64,000 nt of DNA. It comes from Pagrus major. Lineage: Eukaryota; Chordata; Actinopteri; Spariformes; Sparidae. The stretch covers positions 22,330,665 to 22,394,664 of the forward strand of contig NC_133221.1 in the NCBI RefSeq assembly GCF_040436345.1. The letters run 5' to 3'. Under the pieces are notes generated by a model. That model did no database searches. It was given only the letters and a program-made list of their open reading frames with translations, and was not told the DNA's origin. Position 1 is the first letter of the stretch. Each line of letters opens with the position of its first letter. A program made the position numbers and the translations under genes. Of the stretch, positions 20,828 to 33,670 are shown piece after piece.

Positions 20828-23800
20828 ATGTCGCGCGGGTAAGTGTGGGGAACATTAACGTTCTTGGATGTTAAAAAAAAATATATATACATGTGTGTTT
20901 GTGTTGTACTCAGGGTGGAAACATCTCACAGGGTAATACTTTAAAAAGCAGTCATCGCTGCAAGTAGTAGTTATGTTGTGTGAGTGAGATGGTTGTTTCC
21001 TCTCCCGTGTCCTTTTAAAGCCGTTGTTCTGTTGTGTCACGGTAGGGAGCTGGGAAAGCTGGACCCTGCTGTATTTCAGAAGCAGTTGCACAAGCTGAAC
21101 TTTAGGTAGGCATTTCCGAGTTCCGCACTGTCATGTCAAGTAACTTTCAGCAACATTGAAATAATCATAAACACCTCACTTTCGCTTATAAAAAATGTTG
21201 TAAGGTGAGCAGGGTTGCTGCATTTGCGTATACGCGCCGCTAGAGGCGCACTACTTTCTGAACTAACAGTCAACGTTTCCTTCAAGCGTGTGCAAGGACC
21301 TGCTAGCCAAGTTTGCTAGCTTTAAGTTGCAGCCAAGTTGGCTTTATAAGTTTGTCTCTAATTCTTTAATCGCAGCAATTTTGTCTTGAGAGTTGCCAAA
21401 TGGACTGTTGAGATATGACGATTTGGCTAAACGCCTTTATGTCGTGGCAACTTACTTGGTTTTCAGCAGCTTATGTTGGCTGCTAAGCTAGCTCAGCTTT
21501 TCTGTGGGCAGTTAGCTAATGGTAGCTTGATGCTGTGGAGTACAACATTCATACTTGTTGAACAGGTTATGGGACAGGAAAGTAAAATACACAGGCTTTA
21601 TACACAAGGAAACGGTTACAAGTTAGCTAAGTAACAAAGTATGATATATCTTGTTTTTATATTTTATATTTTATGTCTTGCATGCCTTAGCTGTCATGGT
21701 AACTTTGTTCCTCTTGGCTTGAACAATTTCTCACATACCTACATCTTTGAACATGCCACATGAAAAGTGTCAAAAGTGTTGCTCTTTGTAAAGGATAGAC
21801 AACTCGTGCTTTGATCTGCCACTAAATCACCAATGGTGCTGAAATAGTTTTTCAGTCTTTGGATTACTTTAAATGTAGCATTTAAACACGCATGTTTGTT
21901 GTTGTTGTTGTTGTTGTCAGGAGATAAAAGAACATGAGGTTTAAAAATGTTTTGACATTTTCAGCTGGGACTTTGTTACAACACCAACACAATGAAAGTC
22001 AATATATATATTTGTTTAATTTATTAAAAATGACATTCAAAAACTCTACAGCATCATTATGAAGTCCACAACTACCATACCATATGTCCATATCCATGGA
22101 GACTTTGTATTCCACAATATCTAAATCTCTGTGTAGTGTCTTTTCACTCTTAATAAGCTCTCGATGCTGAAATCCAGTAATTCATGTTTTATCTTAATTT
22201 TTGGTTATCTCTGTGTTTGCAGCATGGAAGAAGCAGGAGATAGTAATCCGTGCATGGACACAGACTCGGACACAGCAGAAAAGAAGGATGGCACCAGGTG
22301 TTCTGTCAAATGGACCCAGGAAGAGGTGAGTGAAAAGAAGTCTTTAAAGTTACTGTTGTCTGTACAAAATAAGTATACTCATCTGACAACATAATCTGGA
22401 GCAACACACTATAATATCAAGTAGTTTATTATAAAGGTGTCAGTGACTGAAAAGTAATGCTGCATGCTAAGAAGAAGAGCCAACGGAAGCAGAGTTGTGA
22501 GCTAATGCTTAAGAAATTTTGAAGTTTCCAATGATTGGTTGGTTTGCTAGTTAACGTCAAAAGTAGCAACCCGTGTTCATGTTAATTCTGGACCTGAAAG
22601 CTGACCGTAAAGCTCACATTAAATTGTACTGTGTCTCTGAACCGATTTGTTGTTGTTGTGTGTAGGATGACAATTTAAAAATCCTGGTCAACAGCGTTGG
22701 AAAGAAAGACTGGAAAACCATTGCCAGCTTTTTACCAGTAAGTATGTGTATTGTGTCTATCATGCTGTGGAACTTGTAAAATCTCTGAACGCTTTCTAAT
22801 CTCTCCATGTTGAATTATTTAATCTTGGATAATAAAGGCATTTCCTATCACCATGACAGGGGCGTACAGAATTGCAGTGTATGCAACGCTGGAAAAAGCA
22901 CCTGGATCCTGAATTAATCAAAGGCTACTGGTCTAAAGAGGAAGATGAAAAGGTGAAAACAGAACATCTGATATAGACTTTTCTTAAACACAGTCTCTAG
23001 TTAATATTGTCCTATCTCATTTTGTACTCCTGTGTTTGCCAATGCCTTTGCTCTGACAGATAGTAGAGCTGGTGGGCAAGTACGGCACTGGACACTGGTC
23101 CTTGATTGCCAGGCACCTAAAGGGGCGGATGGGTAAACAGTGTCGTGAGCGTTGGCACAACCATCTCGATCCACTGGTCAAAAAGAGCTCCTGGACAGAA
23201 GAAGAAGACATCATTATCTACAAAGCCCACGCCATTTTTGGAAACCGGTGGGCTGAGATTGCCAAGCTGCTTCCTGGAAGGTGAGTTGGCAACCTTAACA
23301 TAACATTAACACTAGGGGTCATTGATTTGCTGAAATTTACCAGAGTGGATTAAAAGCAGTCAAATACATTATTTGTTTTTTATTTTTAAAATGAGTGGGT
23401 GAATGTAGAAACGTATCAGCCTGTTTTAAGCTAGGGATGACACTTTAATATATATTTTTAATTCTTCTTGCAGGACAGACAATTCTGTGAAAAATCACTG
23501 GAACAGCACCATCAGACGCAAAGCAGAGTTGGGCTTGTTCAAGGACGAAGCTGACAGCATTTCCCTTGATATTCAACAGTTTGTGGAAGGAGAGGTACAG
23601 CACTTATTGAGTTTAGCACAAACTGTGAAGGCTCACCATTTTCTGCTTTTACAGATTTCCACAATTTGAACAAAGGTTTTTGTTTTGTTTTGTCAAAGAT
23701 TACTCGGTTAACATTTTTGAATAGCTAGTATTAATTGAAATAGTTAATAGATTAGATATTGATTGTTTATTACTCGTCATAGGGACGAAGCAGGTAATAT

Positions 23801-24656
23801 GCCTGTTACTGTTCTAAAATGATGCAAAGGTAATGCTAAATGATACATATTATGATATTACCATCTGATCAGAAAGAAAGGGAAGAGCTTTGGTGTTTTT
23901 TTCCAATATTTTGCAGCAAAGATATTATTGTGCATTAACATTATATGTTGTGTTACAGGTCGACTTCAAGTGTGATGTTGTGTTAGACACTGAACCAGTA
24001 ATTCCTAAAGTGGTAAGTTTGCCATAGATGAATTTCCTTTATGAATCAGCTGTATTTTCTTTCAAACCTTTATCTAAGGAGAAACATTCAAATTGAACAG
24101 AGCTACGTCAGTTAAATTAGGAGTGGTCTTGGATGGATGACAAAAGAACATTTCTTAGATGCTTTTAGATTTTTTCCATGATGCATCGAGCTGCAGCTTG
24201 GTTTCACTCTTGTACTCTTTGCTTTACTACAGTTCAGGCCAGAGAAAGAGAAGAAACAGAAGGAGCCTCAGAAAGTCAAGCAGAGGGCGTCCATTCAGCT
24301 TCCACAGACTTCAACATCCAGGAGAGAGATCTCCTCCCCCAATCCCTCCTTGCCCCCTAGTTCGAGTTCCAGTCCCAACTCCAACTCAGGGGCTGCACCC
24401 GTAGTGGCACCGGTGGACCAGAAAAAGGTTGTCGACGCAGCACTGAGGATGATTGCTGAGGACATGCTGCCACTCAGGTGACTTGTAGTGTTAGTGGCTG
24501 TTACAGTGTTCATGTTGGGTCAGTGACCTGAGGATTAACAAACTGGGGTATTTTGACAACTTTGGACAAAGGGTTAGGGTGCTCTCATGAGTCTGCTGCA
24601 TGTGGATTATGTCATATAACCATCCAACATCTAATCACCAGTCTAGATCACACAGA

Positions 24657-24712
<56 letters not shown>

Positions 24713-27105
24713 TACACACCATCTGAAAATGTACAATGTCAATGGTTCTTTTCTTTGTTCCCCACAGTTTTGTTGAAGGCACAGGCTTCAGGTCATTCAT
24801 GAGTACCATCAGCCCTGAATACAACAAGCTATCTCAACGAGTCATGGGCCTACAGCTCTATGATGATGTGGAGAGAACCATCAAACCTCAGCTCATCCGT
24901 GACCTTAAAGCCTGCCTTGCCAAAACCAAAGATGGTAAGAGTGCCATCCATGTCACTTTAGACCTGTGGGCAGGTGATCCATCCCATCCAGTGGAGGAGC
25001 CCATTGTTGTCGTGCAGCTCCACTTTGTCAGTGATTCCTGGCAGATCCGCCGTCCCACTGTGGCGTTCCGTCACCTCAGCCACAAAAACCTCAGCACCAC
25101 TGTGGCCAGCGAGCTTGAAGGTGTGCTGCTGAGCTACGGCATCTTTCCTCACAGCATCGGCTACATCCTCGCCAACCAGGCCAAAGAAGCCCTGGCTGGG
25201 AACAACTTATTCTGCGACTACAAGATCATGTGCTCATCCAACAGGGGAGAACCGGATGGAGATGAGATAGTGGCATTTCTGTCAGACCAGATGACTGAAA
25301 CAGAATCCCCCTTTTCAGAGCTGCAGATTGGGACCAGGACCTCCTGTGTGGCCAACACACTGCAGCTTGTGATTAAGGAAGCGCTGAAGAACTCCAGGGT
25401 TGTGGAAAACCTGCTCCTGCAGGCCCACAACGTGGTGGCTTTCTTTAGGAGCAGTGCTTACTGGAGTGAGGTAGGAGAAAAAAATGGCTAAAAACTACTT
25501 GCAACTGTATTGTACACTGCATTACATTGGTTTTTGCAAAGACACATGATAAGGATGGATGATACCAAACTTCTTTTATTCGATATGATTTCAATACTTT
25601 TTGCCACAATTTTAACAATACTGATACAGATACTAATCATTTCTCATTAATTAGGTTTTGATGAAGGAGTGGAACGTGTCCCTATGCCCTTCCTCCAGTA
25701 GCTGTCGCTGGAACTCCATGATGGTATCTTTACGCCGCATGGTGCAGGAGTCCGCCTGGAGTGCAGTCATGACTGTCTTAGCTCAGGCTCGCATAGAGGC
25801 TAACGACACAGCCAGCGCACCGCCTCTGGTCATGGTCAAAAGGGAGCAAGTGATTGACATCCTGGGTCTCCTTGAACCGTTTGAGGAGGCCTTGCAGGTA
25901 ATAGAGAAAGTTAGAAAGAACTTCATTACGGATGTAGTTGATTATGATATTATTCATTGAATTGGCTGTTCTGAGTTGGGTACTTTGGATTACTGAAACT
26001 AAGCAAACAACAAAAAAAGATGAATCCATTAAAGTTGCAGCATGAATGTAGAATAATAGTAATGTGTGATTATTTGTAGACGATTATGTGAGATCATATT
26101 CTTTGAACCTCTTCTAACCCAGGTCCTGCAAGGAAACGGAGTGACCATCTCTATCATCATACCTTCCCTTGTTGGCCTTGATAAGACCTTGGAGAGCCTT
26201 GTCACTAACTACACACACTTCAGCAAGGCCCTGCGTACTGGCCTCCACACACACTTCCAGTCCCTGATCCACCAGAAGGACATGGTCTTAGCTGCTGTGC
26301 TTGACCCCAGGATCAAGCTCCAGGTACTGAGTTATGCCAGAAGCATGGCTGGTTTGTTTTGTCTGTTGGCGTCCTAAGAAGATCTCTGTGTCTCTATTGA
26401 GCTCTATGTTAACGTAGATCAAAGAAGAAAACAAAATGTATATCATACATAACCCACTTTCAGAATCAGAACTCTCACTCTGGCTTGAACTTTTCCTTCC
26501 AGCCATTTTCTGATGCCAAACAGCAGGACCAGACAGATATCCTCACACCCCCATCGAAGCATGAAGCTCGCGCCATCTTGGAAGCCTCATTAAGAAGCAT
26601 GGAGGCCTCAGCATCTCCCTCTGTAGAGGCAGATAAAGACCAGACAAGCACAGAGTTGACAAAGGACCAGAATGGTGAAGAGGAAAGCCAAGCCAATATG
26701 CTGATGGAGACATCTGGTGGCAGCTCAGATGACAACAACTTTGACGGAGTTGACGGAAACAACCTCAAGCGCAAGTCCATCTTTAACTTTCTCCAGCCGC
26801 CTGCAAAGAACATGAAGACGTCTGAGCTTGATGTTTACCTGTCAGAGCCACTGTGGGAAAGCAACTCCAGTGTGGTTTACTGGAAATCTGCTTCTCGGTT
26901 CCCCCAGCTCCAGAGCATCGCCAAGAAGCTGCTAGCAGTACCAGCCACCTCAGGGGGCTTCGACCGGCTATGTCCAATGGCAGCATGTATTGTAAGAGCC
27001 AAGAGGAACCGGCTGCCACCTCACACCACAGAGAGACTGCTTCTGTACAAAAACTCTTTAAAGGCAAAGACTGTTAAAAAGCCCAGTGGGGTTGCTAAAC
27101 ACTGA
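20828..27105 (+). CDS. B-Myb-like R1R2R3 DNA-binding region fused to a hAT transposase-derived domain
   Basis: Thirteen coding exons: 20828-20838, 21046-21105, 22223-22325, 22666-22737, 22860-22952, 23060-23280, 23474-23594, 23959-24012, 24233-24477, 24768-25470, 25655-25897, 26123-26323, 26503-27105. All introns are GT-AG and all phases match, giving 909 aa. Myb repeats carry the regular Trp spacing: R1 W54/W74/W93, R2 W106/W126/W145 with the conserved Cys141, R3 W158/W177/W196 ending TDNSVKNHWNS. The DTDSD acidic stretch before R1 is B-Myb-like, so the Myb half is probably MYBL2-derived. A Lys/Pro/Ser-rich linker (about 246-310) follows. From about 311 the protein resembles ZBED-type hAT transposases: VTLDLW (Asp392), a degenerate CVANTLQLV, CRWNSM, and a C-terminal dimerisation region (about 821-895, YLSEPLWE, SRFPQL, LLAVPATS, KRNRL). 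No BED zinc finger is present. The second catalytic Asp position appears as Asn463, so transposition is unlikely. Predicted role: nuclear DNA-binding regulator. A bad gene model is the main alternative. Confidence 0.85.
21895..21918. repeat. (TTG)n trinucleotide run
   Basis: About eight TTG units in intron 2 of the Myb-hAT gene. Confidence 0.8.
24656..24711. repeat. (ACGC)n tetranucleotide microsatellite
   Basis: About fourteen ACGC units, in the intron that separates the Myb-plus-linker exons from the first large hAT exon. It ends 56 bases before that exon's start. Confidence 0.9.
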
Positions 27106-28680
27106 TCGTTCAGGTGACAATTGATTCTGACTATTCTGTCCTCCATCCAAAATATCCTCCACCCTTGCTTTTCCCTACTTGTCACATTGCATTAAACAGA
27201 AACTCAGCACCATCATCTAATATAAAATGCACTTTTAAACCCATGTGACACCCATCTCCAACTTGATGTCCCTTGATGACATTTCTTTGAACATTAAATT
27301 AAACTCACTGAATTTAGCCTCATTTCTACCCAGAGCTGCAACGATTAATCAATTAGTTTCTTCACTCTTCTCTGACATTAAATCGAATATTTAGGGTTGA
27401 GGACAAGAGACATTTGAGGAAGTCATCATGGGCTTTGGGAAACACTGATCAAAAATATACTTCAAATATATTAAATATGAGCACAATGGCAGCCACCGTC
27501 ATAGAGCTCAAACTGTTGTTATTTGTCTGGGGATTTTTGGTTCAGATGACTGTTATTGTTTAGTGAAAGGCAGATTATCTTTGCCCTTCACACAAAGCAG
27601 CTACACTTCTTGTTTTTGAGTATAAACACTTTTTTAATTCAAAGATTTAAAAATGTAATCTGAAGTGTGAATTAAGATGACTTCGAAAAAGGCTGAACAG
27701 AGGTTTTATGTTTTTCTTTGTAGTTGCCACTACCTTCTCAGAAGAAGGTAATGGCAGGAGAAAAAGAAGCAGTTGTGGTCAAAGTCCAAAATTTTCTGAC
27801 TGACTTGTACTGGTTGTGATAAAACTCTGTCTCAATGTCACTGAAATATAAAAAAAAACAGCGATAGTGGGTATTCAGTGCCTAAAGCAAAAATTTAAGT
27901 GACTGAAAATGTAAAGCTTTGGAAGGTAATTTGTTTCCTTTTCTTGTAATTTATTTGTTTTGTATGCTGTACACTTAAGTGCAGATGGACTGCGTGTTGG
28001 GTCGCTTAACAGTGAATGAAATAAGACTCTGCACCTTTTCAGCTTTTTGTAAAAGCTGTGTTTATTTTATTAGTCTATAACAATTTGTTTATATTTTTCA
28101 TTTTTACTGGTCAGTGATGCTTTACAGTTGATAAATGTCAAGAGCCTTGATGATTAATCGGCTCTTAAATTGATTGATTTAACAGATTATAATGGCGGTT
28201 GATGCTTATTCTACATTTTAGTTTGACTTTATTAGACAGCTAAGCTTTTAAACAAACTGAAGTTCACGATGATTGTTCATATTGTGGTGATAAACACAGA
28301 TGGGAACTTGAGTCCTTTGAGCTGTTGTCTCCACGTGGAAATATCCAGAGAATGTACTTTTATTAAAGAATAAAGCTATTTTTCTGTACAGATTTCTTTA
28401 TCTGTGGCTCAAAGTTTTCATGTCAATCTGTCTTTTTTAACTATCTGGGTTAGAATAAAATTAATATTGTGATCAGCTGCGAGCTGACTTTGTAAAGTGA
28501 AGAAGGATGGACATTATAGTGTTAAGAGTAGTTTATCCTGAGCACCCCAAACAGAGAAGATAAGGAAGAATAACAGCTACCGAAAAAAAATTAGGCCTTG
28601 AACTGAAATACATGAAAACACGTTACCAATGTTTATAAAATGGCGGTGACGTTGCTGTAATTTAAATGTTATAAAAGTAA
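27106..28680 (+). other. 3' UTR of the Myb-hAT gene and intergenic DNA
   Basis: AT-rich, without coding sequence. AATAAA at 28369-28374 is a good candidate polyadenylation signal, implying a 3' UTR of about 1.3 kb. A truncated repeat copy starts at about 27333. Confidence 0.5.
27333..27460. repeat. Truncated 'AGCTGCAACGATTAATC' repeat
   Basis: Begins with 'agctgcaacgattaatcaat' and includes 'gggctttgggaaacactgat', internal words of a teleost inverted-repeat element. Fuller copies are at 50332-50930 and 59290-59599. This copy lacks the right terminus. Confidence 0.6.
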
Positions 28681-31600
<2,920 letters not shown>

Positions 31601-32196
31601 TGAGAAATTAAAGTGGGACTGTTTACAGCATGTTGTCTGGAGGGGATCTATTATTTTGTAACCGAGACATGTGGGGAATGTAAATGAAGAGTAAAGATTA
31701 TTTTTTACTGTATCACGTCTCTGTGCCTCATTATTATGAGCTGTTCTACAAACTCCTGGTTTATTTCAGATGAAGGTTCAGATGTTGTTTCTCCAGAGGA
31801 GGTGACAGTTTTCATCCAGTAGGGGGCAGCAAACCAGCAGCCAGCCTGCTGAAGAAGAAGTTTATTTCCGGCTAAACAGAGCCTCCTATTGGTTGAGACC
31901 ACACTCGTAGCTTTTGTAACGCCTTTACGTAAAATGTTTTGTAACGCGCTGGAGTGATCATCTGTTTGCCGGCGGTGATTCGGGCTCGCGTCAGAAGAGT
32001 AAAGTAGGTGTTTTAATATCCATGTAATTGATATATCATTTATATACAGCTGTACTAAACAGCATGAAGTTTACTGACAAGTCAATAAAATGACGCAACA
32101 AGTAAAAAAACTAAGTGGTCGGCTCTTATCTACCAGGAGATAAAGGAGGTGTGTCCAACCCGCCTGTAGCAGCTCGTCCCCGGCTGTAGCAGCAGG
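31601..32196 (+). other. nsun5 3' UTR and aldo/keto reductase promoter
   Basis: A compact 0.6-kb interval between two plus-strand genes. No perfect AATAAA is near the nsun5 stop. A short fish-repeat word 'ccagtagggggcagca' lies near 31818, and an inverted CCAAT box (ATTGG 31888-31892) lies about 305 bases upstream of the next start codon. Confidence 0.4.
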
Positions 32197-32744
32197 ATGT
32201 CCCCGGTGCCCAAAGTGAGGCTGTCCGGAGGTCTGGAGGTGTGCCGGGTCCTGAACGGGATGTGGCAGGTGTCCGGGGCGCACGGAGCCGTGGATAGAGC
32301 CAAAGCAGGTTAACATGAACCCACATGTCATGGAGATATACCAGTGTAGCACAGCATAACTCATTTGTAGCTTATATGTGGATATGCAGGTCACTGACAA
32401 TAAGTACACCAGGGCCATTTTGCTATATTCACATCACACTTTGTATCAAAGCACACAAGCCACAAAATACATTTTTAAACAGTGGTCAAAGGTCAATTAA
32501 AACAGACACTGAGTTATTTTCACGTTAGTAGTGCAGCGTTGTGATCTTTCAAAGTAGTCTCTAACAACCTGTTGCATTGCCTAACTGTGCTGTTTAATAA
32601 TAATATCAATAATAATAATAACAATATCTGTTTCTCTATCTAGTTGAGGCCATGCAGGCCTATGTAGACGCTGGTCTGACCACATTTGACATGGCAGACA
32701 TCTATGGGCCTGCAGAGGAAATATTTGGACAATTCAACAGCCAG

Positions 32745-32805
<61 letters not shown>
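32745..32805. repeat. (AC)n microsatellite abutting a splice donor
   Basis: The donor of coding exon 2 of the aldo/keto reductase reads CAG|gtacacac, and the dinucleotide run starts within it, continuing for about 60 bases. Confidence 0.9.
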
Positions 32806-32806
<1 letters not shown>

Positions 32807-33317
32807 CATGGTAGTCTTGCCGGCTGTTTTGCTCAGTTTCCCTCTTTCAATACATGACATATAAATATAACAATGATGAGCATTATGCAAAAACCATTGG
32901 ATAAACTTCAGTCTTTTAGTTAGGTTGTGTACTCAAATGATCCTCATAAAAGCTATTTAACTCAGTTTATTCTCATTTAACGAGAGGTGCAATCTGTAAA
33001 GTAATTGACGTGGATGGCATGCAACCATTTCATCTGATTTTAATGTTTAAAATGTGGGATTAATCATCCTACTCCATGGGTTGAAATAATACATATGAAG
33101 TCGAATAGCTAAATATGGTAATGTACAGCTGTGCATGTATAGTTTAGAGAAACAATGTTTTTACCAAATTTAGGAACATATTTCTAAATGAAGTGTAAGA
33201 GCTGGCCTGCTTGTCTGTGCGTGAAATTTTACTGGAGATAGTTTGAGATAGCCGCCTAAAACACAAGAGGGAGCCAATGTGCTGTTTGTAGATTTCCATT
33301 AGAACGTCACAGAGGCC

Positions 33318-33348
<31 letters not shown>
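33318..33348. repeat. (GT)n microsatellite
   Basis: GT dinucleotide run of about 30 bases in intron 2 of the aldo/keto reductase gene. Confidence 0.85.
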
Positions 33349-33570
33349 TTGACATTTACAAGAAAGACACTGAAAGCACGCAAGAGGTAAATACAGAGAA
33401 TAAGAGACGGTTCAAAGAGAAAACGGGCTGCCAGTGGGAAAAACAACAGTATGTTTTGCTTGTAAATCAATGTGAGAGGTTTATAGAAGCTAACACATCC
33501 ACAAAATGTCAGCATTAGGTGCTGTACTGAAGCAGAAGTTAAAAATTCAAAAACAAAGTCTGCACACTTA

Positions 33571-33670
33571 AGCTCAAGCCCTTCTTCAGAAATAAAGCAG
33601 GTGCAGATACACACCATACAACTTCCTGTTCCTCTGCACTTGCTTTATGTCTGTAGAAGGGCCTGAGCCT
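33571..33670. repeat. Long imperfect inverted repeat (hairpin)
   Basis: Left arm 33571-33607 (agctcaagcccttcttcaga onward) and right arm 33633-33670 (ending agaagggcctgagcct) are reverse complements with about four mismatches over 37 bases, around a 25-base loop. The arm sequence resembles a motif often seen at the ends of teleost repeats, so two copies in opposite orientation is the simplest origin. Confidence 0.6.

Noticed and set aside
24768-27105. hAT exons as an independent transposon inserted downstream of a Myb gene
   Set aside because: The first hAT exon has no convincing start of its own: the only upstream in-frame ATG lies before the splice acceptor. The preceding exon (24233-24477) already carries the VVDAALRMIAEDMLPL segment that leads into the transposase core, and phases match. 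No terminal repeats were noticed.
33144-33617. 157-codon minus-strand ORF in an intron
   Set aside because: Contains a translated CA/GT microsatellite and part of an inverted repeat; no family resemblance.
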